Shown: positions 1 to 8,528 of the stretch, in pieces
How the letters are laid out: the number at the start of each line of letters is the position of its first letter
Position numbering within the stretch: the first letter of the stretch is position 1
Assembly: GCA_002751075.1 (NCBI GenBank)
Contig: NAOQ01000187.1
Coordinates: forward strand, 63,553 to 76,957
Length of the DNA: 13,405 nucleotides
Reading direction: 5' to 3'
Source of the DNA: Ichthyophonus hoferi
Lineage: Eukaryota; Opisthokonta; Ichthyosporea; Ichthyophonida; Ichthyophonidae
Program-made: the position numbers and the translations under genes
The notes under the pieces: model-generated
The model's input: the letters and a program-made list of their open reading frames with translations, nothing else
Database searches by the model: none
What the model was told of the DNA's origin: nothing

Positions 1-407
1 ACCTTTATCCAGTTCAATCTGGTACATAACACATAACATAACATTTATGATTAGCATTTAAAAAAAACGATAGGGTGTACAATGATACAATTTGCTTTTT
101 GCTAGTACTGGAATATACAAACTGCTACCAGATTAGAAGACTGTGACATGAATACATACATGTATTATCTCTTATCCTATATTTCTTTATTTATTATGAT
201 GCCAATTAAAGCCAAAATAATTAATAATATCAACTCCAACTATTAAGGCATAATTACTAATGTTATTTATTCTCATCGTGCGCTCTGTTGTGTATTTTTC
301 TAATATGCCGTTATATTATTATCTTGCCCCTTATCTTTAAAAGGTTATCTAATCTCATCTTAACTTGTCACATCCATTTCCTCTTGTACAGCTCTACCAT
401 TTAAAAG
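1..407. other. AT-rich left edge, probably intron
   Basis: No open frame of note. A short ACATAAC tandem repeat lies at about 24-43. The stretch ends in the pyrimidine-rich acceptor-like sequence at 376-391 and a second AG at 406-407. If the exon at 408-596 is terminal, most of this stretch is its upstream intron, which would match the 311-399 nt introns of the GATA gene. Confidence 0.35.
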
Positions 408-596
408 CCATTCCAAATTAACAACCAGCCATTGCTTTTACATAAAATTTCCTGTGCTAATGATGATGACAATGAACACAAACACGAAAAAGCCATACAT
501 GTACTGACCCAAGAAGTTAAGTTATTAGAAGAGGAAGAGAGGTTATTACAACAACAGATTGCACTAGCTGTTCTGACCGATGGACACACGCTTTAA
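408..596 (+). CDS. Terminal exon of an unidentified gene (coiled-coil C-terminus, partial)
   Basis: A plus-strand frame opens after a TAA at 402-404 and runs to TAA 594-596. It encodes an Asp/Glu/His/Lys-rich stretch, then a heptad-like helix with KLLEEEERLLQQQIALAVL near the end. Codon choice and charge pattern look truly coding, and the antisense frame is only its shadow. No suitable ATG begins it, so it is most likely a last exon. Two in-phase AG acceptors fit: one just before 408, the other just before 429. The stronger-looking acceptor ending at 391 (after TTCCTCTTGTAC) gives an immediate stop in this frame. Earlier exons may lie at the left edge (bases 1-20 are followed by GTACAT, a possible donor) or outside the window. 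The order LLL, then a charged gap, then VLT and an acidic helix faintly recalls the Rab-binding helical hairpin of rabenosyn/Vac1, but I cannot confirm that. I am fairly sure it is coding and unsure of the family. Confidence 0.5.
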   Translation, partial: PFQINNQPLLLHKISCANDDDNEHKHEKAIHVLTQEVKLLEEEERLLQQQIALAVLTDGHTL

Positions 597-749
597 TCTT
601 TTATGGCAAAAATATCTATACGCAATTATCAATAGAATGTCCAATTTACCAAGACAAAGTGATATAATTGTTTTTATATTACCTGGCGTCTATATATAAT
701 TATGAGTCAGAAGTCTGTTTTCCGATAAAAACAGAATATAAAGAATATT

Positions 750-900
750 GCGGTAAGGGGCTTGTTTCGCATTCTAATTAGAGAATAAGCTGTCACCTTA
801 TGGCCAATTATCACCTACTTAAACGGGAGGGGAAAGAGTATGCTCTTTGCAGATTCTCCACTTATCTTCACTATAAAAATAAAATATAAATGATCAAGCT
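750..900 (+). promoter_or_regulatory. Promoter-like cluster (two STRE, CCAAT, TATA)
   Basis: Within 150 bases on the plus strand there are AGGGG at 756-760, CCAAT at 804-808, AGGGG at 828-832 and TATAAAAA at 872-879. AGGGG is the stress response element read by Msn2/4-type C2H2 factors in yeasts, and CCAAT is the HAP/NF-Y site. An ATG at 901 opens a frame of only 21 codons ending at TGA 966, with coding-like composition. It might be a first exon, a short upstream ORF or chance. The motifs are short, so only their order and spacing carry weight. Confidence 0.3.
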
Positions 901-1391
901 ATGCTTGCAAGTAACAGCGATAATGTTTGTTGGGAAAAAGCAGAGGATTCGGTCCCAGTGGCTTGACCTATACTAATTTAGCCTTGAAGGGGAAATGATT
1001 TAAGGGGTGTTTTAACGTGTACCCTTACATACACGGAATAAGAAGGTGCTACAGCATTTCTAGTATTAAGTAAGTCAGCGAAAGGTGAGGACTAGGCCTA
1101 CAAGTTTGAAAAAGCTAGGAGAGTACAGTTAGGGTAGCGGAGAGTTGTTTGTTGGTGATGGGCGTAAGAGATTCCCAAGGGGTTCCTTTGACAGGGGTGA
1201 GATATGGCCATAAATATAGTAATAATATATGTAAGTCTGTTTGGTTTAATAAACCAGATTTTTAATAATAATAATATGGATGAATGGAGAGGATTAAACC
1301 CCTGTATTAATAAATACTGGCTAGTTTGCTATTATTAGGATGTCTTATAGTATATCGTGTGGCTCACCTGCAGATGCGCCACTAGATTGTT

Positions 1392-1528
1392 ATTGGTCAT
1401 TTGTCGCTTGGCAAGATTTGACCCATTATTGGTTATGTTTTCATCTAAATATTTTATACCCGCCAGTAAAACTATTTTAATCTAAATTTCTTTAAACTCC
1501 TCTTACCAATCTTCAAGAATGACGTCAT
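1392..1528. promoter_or_regulatory. CCAAT cluster with perfect CRE palindrome
   Basis: ATTGG (CCAAT read on the minus strand) occurs at 1392-1396 and 1428-1432, and CCAAT on the plus strand at 1506-1510. A perfect 10-bp palindrome ATGACGTCAT lies at 1519-1528; its TGACGTCA core is the classical binding site of ATF/CREB bZIP dimers. Such a combination is typical of fungal promoters, but no gene start is obvious on either side within 300 bases, so the target is unknown. Confidence 0.35.
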
Positions 1529-2644
1529 TACTCTAAATTCCGTTGTTTTAACGATTTTATAATCCATCCTTCGTCTTACCTTTATCATTTTTAGTTTATT
1601 GGCTTGGTAATGAATGGCCTTGAGAGTAAATTATCGACTTTCCCTCTGTATTTTAAGCAGGAAGATATTATTATTATTGTAAACACAGGCATGTAAGTTA
1701 CTGACTAAAATTTGAATGCTAATAAATGTTGGTTGTAAAGGCATAGGACCTAATGTCAGAAATTGATACTTTAGAGTGTATGTGAATTGTTTTAGTTACC
1801 ATCCAGTTACGACTTATGTATATCTCTTATACTTGGATCAGCAAAAATAAAATAGATAGTAATTTATATCATAATCAATATGCAATGGTATTGATAACTA
1901 TTAGTAGGTATTTGAAGGTAGTAGGAAAATATACTATAGGAAACCTCTTAATCTGTGAAAGCAAATACTTCACATGGGGATTCAAATGTACTACAAGCTA
2001 TTATATAAGAGGTGTGATCGGAGCATTCTTTAATGTGTCTCAATTTTATTGTGATAAATAGGATAATAGAAATTGTTGGCTTTATGTGATGCATTCTGTA
2101 CGCGGTATTTCCGAGCCAGAGAAAATTCATTACATGCACGATATGTTGCACTCGTATAAGGAGAGAAAAGACCAAATAAAATAGTAAATGTTTAAATATC
2201 TAAAAAATTATTAGTTATGGCAATTTTTGCTCAATTGGATCTTCAATCCTTGAATGAAGCTAATATATTATGACCTTTAAATATGCATATGAGAAAAGAT
2301 AATGAAATAGGAATTACACACCTCGATGAGGTATTTACTGGAATGGTACGTTTCGCTTCAAGTATGTTTTAAAAGCAACCGAATAAATATAACCAGAATA
2401 CTTCAATACGCGTAGAATTATAAATCTACAAAAAAACTATGACTCTAGTGCCATCGGAATACCTTGTCATACAGAAAACCTAATTCGATCTAAGCATTAA
2501 TGAGAAACTGTTAAGACTTACACATGTTGGGCCGATGCCGATGACCATTGTTAACATATTAGTCATTAGCATGAAATCAACCAACGCTAAACAAAAACAA
2601 AAAAAAAACGATCAAAAGAATGGTACACAACACTATCTCCCCAG

Positions 2645-5472
2645 CTATTCTGTGGCTTCTATCAAAGACAACTTAGAAGATGTGCTATCGCTATTGCTGA
2701 CGTCTCCAAGGTCATTATTGGACACACTACCAACTAGATTATCTGGACAGATGGTAGCAGCAGTACTGGATGATGTGCATGCGGGTCTGCTTTCTGATGA
2801 TAGGTCTTTGGCATCCGAATTAATGCTAAGCAGGCCACTAGAATCAGCATGGTCACCGGGGGTGGGTACGCCTGATTGGCTCTCGTTGTCTTTACCCAAG
2901 GTGACAGAGCCAGAGGTACCACGAGGAGAGTCAGTAGTAGAGCCAGTCTTAAAAGATTCAATGCATTCATTCTCACTGGTACTCCACGTGGGTGGAGCTG
3001 GTCCGTGGTGGCTGGCTATATGATTAGGACCACCACGACGACGGCGCCGATGAACAATGGCATTATTTACAAGACTAGTGGGACGATTGCGGTGGTGTAG
3101 ACGTAGATAGAGGCCACAGGCATTGCATAGGACAGAGCCAGTATCAGATCGTCTCCACAGACAGCTATGTTGGGTCTATGAAAGATGAAAGTCGGAAAGA
3201 ATAAAAAATGAGTGCAAAGGAGAGGGGGCAGAAGTGGGAAAATATAAAGAAACAATGGGTGGTGTTTTATATATAAACAAGTGTAGGAAATAGATTGAAA
3301 TGAATGGAGGGGAAAGGGGTGGCTAAATAATATGAAAAAAATAACTCATGGTGATTAATGAGCATCTAGCTATTTACTAGATCATAGTATCCCATTAAGG
3401 AGTCAACAATTAATAAACCATCAGTATTTCCATTGATTAAATCAGTAGGCATATAGTAGGGTATATATTAATAAATAGCTACATACCATGCAGTTAGTGC
3501 ATCGAGGTCCAGTCACAAAGGTGCTATGCTCCACCTGTCTCATTGGTCGCTGGACTCCATGGTTACGGAGATATGTCCCACACGCATTGCAAAGATAGTG
3601 TTTCCCATCCGGTGAGAGTCTAGGAGGTGTACATGGATAATCAATAACAGCTTTATACATTGTGAAGAATGTATATGGCTAGGGGAAGTGATACAAAACG
3701 TGCCAATATATTGAGTAATAAGATATATTTGTAAATTTAAAATAAAAGCTTCCTAACCATCAGCTCTGTGTGCATACATAATTGCCTGTACAGATTTTGA
3801 CTATATATATAGAACCAATCGACGCCTGACACTCATAGTTTTACCACAATATTCCTAAACATAAGATGAAGAAAAGATGTAGAAGAATAATAATATGATG
3901 CATTGCTCTGGCTCATTCAGTATATGTTTCATAATCAGATCATAGAAAACAGAACGTTTTAAAAAAAGTATTAAAAATAGTCAATATATATATATATTAA
4001 AAAAAAAACATAACTTACCTCCAGAGAGGTGTCTCTGTCGCCTGGCAATTAAAACATGTTCGAACATCAAATGGCCCTGTAACTGAAGTACTTGTCTTAA
4101 TCGGTGTTTCGCTATTTGCAATACGAATACCACCGCTTCGTGGTCTACCGCGTGGACGTACAGATTGTTTCCATTTGGTTGTATTGTTTGGCATTTTACC
4201 GCTATAGTCTGAGAAATCCCCCTGTATATACCCATCACCAGGGCTTTGACATTTAATGTCTGTATATTCATAACTGCGTATATCTCGCGGGTACCTCTGA
4301 TCAGTTTCCTTGGGAAATTGTTTGAAATTAGAATTATTTTGCTCGTATCTATATGTTATACCTTCTCTACCATCTTCACCATGAGGTACAAAGTAACCGC
4401 TATTAATCCCCTTTCCTGATAATTGTGGCTGGGGTTGTGGTTGGTCTTGTAATATATATGGCAATCCCCGATCGTCCTCCGTAACTCTCTTACTGTTCAT
4501 TGCACTGCTATTGTAATTATATTGTCCATCCGACCTTCCTGTAAATGGGTGTACATCTACCTTCTTACCCTGCTTGTCAACAGGCCATTCTTGATAGCAC
4601 TGTGTAAATCTATGGTTCTCCCCTGCAGACATACCATTATCCTCCCAAATGTGCCGCTCACGAGTAGAGGCCATATTACCCGACGGGTAAGTAAGATTCG
4701 GATTTCCATGGTGCTGTAAATATGTATTATATTGGACTGAAGACTGGTCTGTGGAAAGAGATGCAACGAGTTGTTGGTGAGGTATATATGGTTGATCAGA
4801 GCTAAATGCATGGTAAGTATTGGAAAAAGCTTTGGTTGGAATGGCTTTCTCCGTGTTCTTAGCTAAAATTCTTCTTGCAGGAGAATATGGTAAGTACTTA
4901 TTTGGATTCGTTCCTTGCGGATAGCCTCGATCTAACTCTTGGTTGTCAAGTTCATTTTCTCTGCAATGTTTATGTTTCTGTAGGGGGCTATTGTATACCT
5001 TACTTGAATAAGTTGGTGGGGGAGTGTATACTTTTAACTTGGAACTTGGGTGCATTTCATAATGCTTCTCAGACATTGTAAGTCTGTCCATGTACATGTT
5101 CCTATCTCTTACCGCCGAGGGTTTACCAGGGTTAGATCTAGACTCACACATTATGCGAGTATCAAATGACTGTATATTTTCTTGCTGGTGGCCTGTGTTT
5201 TGGCCTGTGTATAAAGGCTGATCGGTTGTTGTCACAGGCCCATTGCCCCAGTGTGTTTGTAGTCGGGCTTTATTAGGGTACTGATCATTATATTTCGCCT
5301 CATCCTCTATAGAGAAAGGTCGCCAAGTGACAGGTTTCCGGCTACAAATGTTACGGCAAGCTTGGTTTTGGTGAACCTCTTGTTCTTTTGGAAATATATC
5401 ATAAGGCGGGGTGTGTTGGACTTCGGCTGAACTATCCTTATTGATATTACTTAACATGGTGTTGGGTGACAT
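2645..5472 (-). CDS. GATA-type transcription factor with two zinc fingers (three exons)
   Basis: Exons on the minus strand are 5472-4019, 3619-3487 and 3175-2645; together they give 706 codons, i.e. 705 residues. Introns are GTAAGT...TAG and GTATGT...TAG, and the frame is intact across both. The start at 5472 is backed by an in-frame TAG about eight codons upstream with no acceptor between. Domains: a long disordered N-terminus (about 1-435) rich in Asn, Gln, Ser, Tyr and Pro; an AT-hook core RGRPR at 441-445; finger 1, C473-x2-C476-x18-C495-x2-C498, with TPLW and LCNACG; a 26-residue linker; finger 2, C525-x2-C528-x17-C546-x2-C549, with LWRR and LCNACGLYLRLH; a basic cluster HRRRRRGG at about 571-578, probably a nuclear signal; and a Ser/Asp-rich acidic tail. 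Such fingers bind (A/T)GATA(A/G) in the major groove, so this is a nuclear DNA-binding regulator. Its targets cannot be read from the sequence. In fungi, two-finger GATA proteins include siderophore repressors (SRE/Fep1 type, with a much longer linker) and S. pombe Fil1. The short linker is more like animal GATA factors. Confidence 0.93.
3176..3486 (-). other. Intron 2 of the GATA gene (phase 0)
   Basis: Donor GTATGT at 3486-3481 and acceptor TTTCATAG ending at 3176, preceded by a long pyrimidine tract. It falls directly after CTNCM in zinc finger 2. Splicing to ACC CAA gives C-x2-C-x17-C-x2-C. A closer AG eight bases downstream would break the finger frame, so the first AG is chosen. Length 311 nt. 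Confidence 0.9.
3620..4018 (-). other. Intron 1 of the GATA gene (phase 2)
   Basis: Donor GTAAGT at 4018-4013 and acceptor CCTCCTAG ending at 3620. It splits the Arg codon (AG|A) that follows TPLW in zinc finger 1. Removing the 399 nt joins the first two cysteines to the LCNAC half of the finger with the spacing the family requires, which is the best proof of the splice. Confidence 0.93.
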
Positions 5473-5479
5473 ATTGCAT
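5447..5479 (-). promoter_or_regulatory. Upstream ORF overlapping the GATA start codon
   Basis: An ATG at 5479-5477 lies seven bases upstream of the main ATG and out of frame with it. It reads MQYVTQHHVK and stops at TAA 5449-5447, past both the first (5472) and second (5457) in-frame Met codons of the GATA protein. Ribosomes that use it cannot easily reinitiate at the main start, so it should lower translation. The main ATG has A at -3, the upstream one G at -3, so leaky scanning is plausible. It matters only if the transcript starts upstream of 5480. Confidence 0.5.
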
Positions 5480-5655
5480 AGCAGAACACAAAGTCCCTAT
5501 ATGCAAAGCAGTTATTCGCGCCCTTTGGCACAAAACTATGTATTGTATTGATAGTGCTAATTAAAAAAAGTATAACAAACCTAGTCGAAAAAAAGTAAAT
5601 TTGTATTTTAAAATAAATAAACAAATGCTAAAAAGTTTACAAATATTACAAACCT

Positions 5656-5823
5656 TTACATATCAATTATCAGCAATTTCTTTCTGTTAGTAAAAACGTG
5701 CTCCGGCCCAGTTTGATCGCTGATTTCATCGATAGGACCGGTGAAATACGACGGCATGTCAAGGTTTTTGATCATTTGTTTCGGTATTTCATTGGTGGAT
5801 ATCCTCTTATAAAACAATTCCAT
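5656..5823 (-). CDS. Small ORF of 55 codons upstream of the GATA gene
   Basis: ATG at 5823-5821, stop TAA at 5658-5656, on the same strand as the GATA gene and ending 184 bases before its ATG. The peptide starts MELFYKRISTNEIPKQM and is hydrophilic with mixed charge, including PSYFTGPIDEISDQTGPEHV. It has no signal peptide, membrane segment or family I recognise. Its composition is less AT-driven than the flanks and looks coding. The frame extends upstream of the ATG to 5859 without a stop, so it may instead be an exon. GTAAAG within its last codons, or GTTTGT just after the stop, could be donors. It could be a leader-encoded peptide of the GATA transcript, an independent small gene or an exon of an unseen gene. 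Confidence 0.35.
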   Translation of the reverse strand: MELFYKRISTNEIPKQMIKNLDMPSYFTGPIDEISDQTGPEHVFTNRKKLLIIDM

Positions 5824-5859
5824 TGTATTGAATGGTTTAGCATCCCCTATGTATTTCAA

Positions 5860-6020
5860 AATCCTATCTAATCAACTACCAGTAGAGTATCCAATCATAG
5901 ATACGCTCGTGTGACAACTGTTAGGAATTCTTTAAACTGCATTATATGACTGGCTCATTTGATGAAGTCACGTCTTGGAAACTATTACACCAATCACAGG
6001 CTCGTTGTACGAGTATGTAT
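5860..6020. promoter_or_regulatory. Putative promoter with CCAAT and ACGT-core sites
   Basis: CCAAT on the plus strand at 5891-5895 and 5990-5994, and GTCACGTC (a bZIP-type ACGT core) at 5967-5974. It lies 400-500 bases upstream of the GATA ATG and directly upstream of the small ORF ending at 5656, so it could serve either. GATA cores in the leader and promoter (CTGATAA near 5671 read on the minus strand; tandem TGATAAGATAG near 6269) would allow autoregulation, but in DNA this rich in A and T such cores are expected often. Confidence 0.3.
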
Positions 6021-7335
6021 TTTTGAAAATACTTAATACTAACTTAAACCATTTCATAAGATATAACAATATATTAATATTACATAATAGATCAAATTTT
6101 TAACAATTGGCTTTATAAAACAGTGTTTAAAATACGTCATCATTCTGGCTAGTCTGTCTATAGGTATGTGAGCGTATAAGTATTTGAGTAAAATTTGATT
6201 GCTATAAAATGTGGAAAATTTGATATTATCTTTATCAGTCAAAATTTCCCAATTTTTTGTTGTTGTTGTGATAAGATAGTGTTAATCTCGGTATAGCACA
6301 GAAATAATCGATTAATCACTAAAAAAAAATGCACTTACTCTAAACGACTTGCTCCTTATGTTGATAATAAAAAAAAGCTTTACTATATTACTCTAATCGT
6401 TAGTTTTATTAATGATAAAAATAAATATAAATTGACGATCGGGTTGAAGAATAGTTTGTGCACGATTAGATGGCATCTGATGCTGGGAAGCTTATCCATA
6501 CCTAGAATTTACGAGAAGGACGAATAAGAAAGAAAAACCCCCACCTGAATAGTCTGCTTCAACTCACTTTTCCCCAAATATTTTAAGAATGTGATGGAAT
6601 TGTGGGAATAGAGATAATTTTTTGTTTTGGCCGCACCAACGGGAGCGGCTGGATAGTGTGACAAGTAACAATTTGTAACCGGGAGCTCTTATCATAATAT
6701 AAATATATAAATATATAAATATCAATGAGAAGAGGATATTTTCCTTTTACGCTAGGGTAAAAGTTACTTATCTATTTAACCTATGTATTTCATTCTTTTC
6801 CGACTGGTCGGAATTCATCGAGGCCTACTTGATAATTTTATTAATTAATGAATTAATTAAGCAAAGTTTATTTATAATCCTCTAAGTAACCAAATAATTG
6901 ATAATACAGGCGCTTTTCACTCATGTTGATGTAGTTATATTCAACAGATGTACCATAGCATTTCAGTTTGCAAATGCTTTTCTACTGAAGAATTTTTTAT
7001 TTAGTAAAAAGTCGGTAATCATAATTGTAGCAATTATCAAAAATAGCTAATACACAGGTTGGCATTGACAATGATTCGCTATAGCAATCCTAGTACCATG
7101 GATACGTGTCTGCTGATTCTAAAAGGTTATTGTGTTTACTAATATGGCTCATTAGCTAATTATAACTACGTGTTCAATCGGAATTAACAATCCTGTAATA
7201 TGCTTGCTCTCTGGACTCAGATCAAACCTACTTTCCTTACAGTTAACGATCTTGTAACAGATAGTTATCACTGGGTAAAGGACATGTTGAAGCTCTTATA
7301 AGCCATGGCTACAGTATCCATAATGGTTCTAATTT
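6021..7335. other. AT-rich intergenic region
   Basis: No gene found on either strand. Notable pieces: a local GC peak at 6630-6649 with a GCCGC/GCGGC inverted pair 10 bases apart; a period-8 AT microrepeat (AAATATAT) near 6705-6723; and an inverted repeat TTAATTAAT/ATTAATTAA at 6841-6860 with a 2-base spacer. The 62-codon minus frame at 6054-6242 is low in complexity, without domain signs, and is best ignored. Confidence 0.45.
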
Positions 7336-7587
7336 CTAAGAGGTTTTAAACTTCTTAGCCTGTAGCTTGCAATATGAGAAATAATTATGATCTAAACCAC
7401 TGTGATTATGGATGGGCATAATCAAAACATCCTCTAATGGTTCAACTATGCCAGGCTTGACTGATTGACCTTTTATTAAAGAATCTGGTTGATAAATTTC
7501 TACTACTTGAGAATTAAAAGACATAATATAAAGAAACAATAAGGCAAGTAAATAAGTTTCTGGAAAAGCTTTAACAAATATTGACAA
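7336..7587 (-). CDS. Possible exon of a small secreted or membrane protein
   Basis: A minus-strand frame closes at TAG 7338-7336. It starts no later than TTG at 7587, right after an acceptor-like CGGCTTTCAG, and is closed further upstream by a TAA. It encodes a hydrophobic helix (YLLALLFLYIM, about residues 12-22) followed by a polar segment with IYQPDSLIKGQSVKPGIVEP, then HNHSGLDHNYF and a basic C-terminus. That is the shape of a signal peptide or anchor plus a short mature region. The only in-frame ATG (7524-7522) would leave 62 residues without the hydrophobic part, so a real gene would need an upstream exon. A second coding-like frame without ATG lies at 7613-7756 on the same strand. No family recognised; it may be chance or a relic. 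Confidence 0.3.
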   Translation of the reverse strand: MSIFVKAFPETYLLALLFLYIMSFNSQVVEIYQPDSLIKGQSVKPGIVEPLEDVLIMPIHNHSGLDHNYFSYCKLQAKKFKTS

Positions 7588-8314
7588 CTGAAAGCCGTAA
7601 TTTTATTATTATCTAGGGAACTAAGATGTGTGTGTAAAGTTCTGCTTGACTTCTATATATAGAAGAAATTCTTTGTCTAGTTGGCTTAACAACACTTGAC
7701 CACCAAGTCGTAGACCAATGGAGGAGTTGTTTGAAGCGATCTCCTATTAAACTTAATTAGTAAGTATAGCCAGATGCATAAACGTGCTAAAGAAAAATAA
7801 AGAATAATCTATGTAAAAGTAGTGAAAAGCTAAGTTCTGGTAAATTTTAACTATCACACAGGCTGGAATCAACATCTTATGATGTATTAGTCGTTCAGCT
7901 CCACAAATTTTTTTTATATTGGCTGCCTATTTGAAATAATTTTACATTTTTGGTAAATTACAATTATAATATTTATACTTCAATTCACAATTAAATATAC
8001 AATGTTTCTATGATTCGTATATATACTAAACTATAATACAATTCAAGTGCTATCTACTTTCACAGAAAATAAATAAATAACTGTTACTCTAAAATAACCA
8101 ATTTTTACACAATAATCCTTCATACATATTTTTCTTTACAGGATAGAGCTAGTACAATAAGCATGTTCTAATTTACTTACTATTGTTCTTCAATTTATCT
8201 AGAAAATAATCATTATTCGTTTGTAACATTTGAAAAGGGATAGGAAAGGAATCAGTTTTTCAGTTAGTATGTATGTTCAACGCTCCACCTATATTATACT
8301 TTTTAAAATGATTT
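7588..8314. other. Intergenic region, little structure
   Basis: AT-rich. Apart from the 47-codon frame on the minus strand at 7613-7756 (it contains HWSTTWWSSVVKPTRQR, no ATG, no family recognised) I see no gene, RNA or repeat here. Confidence 0.4.
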
Positions 8315-8527
8315 ATGTCTTAGTTTTAATCTCTTTTACCATATTTTCCACATATATTTCCAAGTTCCCTATAATCTCTTTGCTTTAGATAATCTTCATT
8401 ATCCCATTACGTAAGCATTGCATGTCTTAGTTCTAATCTCTTTTACCATATTTTCCACATATATTTCCAAGTTCCCTATAATCTCTTTGCTTTAGATAAT
8501 CTTCATTATCCCATTACGTAAGCATTG
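8315..8527. repeat. 106-bp tandem duplication
   Basis: Two direct copies, 8315-8420 and 8422-8527, period 107, begin ATGTCTTAG and end CGTAAGCATTG. By eye they differ at one base only (T at 8326, C at 8433) plus the junction base. Near identity points to a recent duplication. Each copy carries the palindrome TTACGTAA (8407-8414 and 8514-8521), the consensus of Yap/Pap1-type bZIP factors, and a third ACGT core (TACGTCA) follows at 8531-8537. The unit has no coding frame, and there are no terminal inverted repeats to suggest a transposon. Confidence 0.95.
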
Positions 8528-8528
8528 T

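Larger units (their letters stand above)
597..2644. other. Long intergenic region without a convincing gene
   Basis: About 2 kb between the exon ending at 596 and the 3' end of the GATA gene. Base composition is uneven: roughly 900-1200 is richer in G and contains many stops in every frame, as expected of a non-coding RNA or old relic. The 81-codon ATG frame at 1816-2061 (+) and the opposed frame at 1948-2175 (-) lack recognisable domains and are of a length that AT-rich DNA can give by chance. An AAT run lies near 1263-1275. A long T-rich run on the minus strand (plus-strand A-run near 2590-2612) just past the GATA stop probably belongs to its 3' end. Confidence 0.4.

Noticed and set aside
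401-589. Ser/Cys/Leu-rich minus frame
   Set aside because: Exact antisense of the acidic, glutamine-rich exon at 408-596; its composition follows from that.
930-965. Possible tRNA T-arm (GGGACCGAATCC on the minus strand)
   Set aside because: The B box is imperfect, the stem does not pair, and no acceptor or anticodon arm is found.
2734-2976. 80-codon minus frame overlapping exon 3
   Set aside because: Wrong frame relative to the spliced GATA protein; a shadow.
2535-3023. 162-codon plus-strand ORF
   Set aside because: It lies antisense to exon 3 of the GATA gene, whose frame is proven by the second zinc finger. Its own peptide has no domain signs; it is a shadow.
3067-3255. 62-codon minus frame with hydrophobic start
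   Set aside because: It overlaps intron 2 and exon 3 in another frame. The hydrophobic run is the intron's pyrimidine tract.
3981-4271. 96-codon minus frame inside exon 1
   Set aside because: Alternate frame of the GATA exon; it runs into intron 1 and has no domain.
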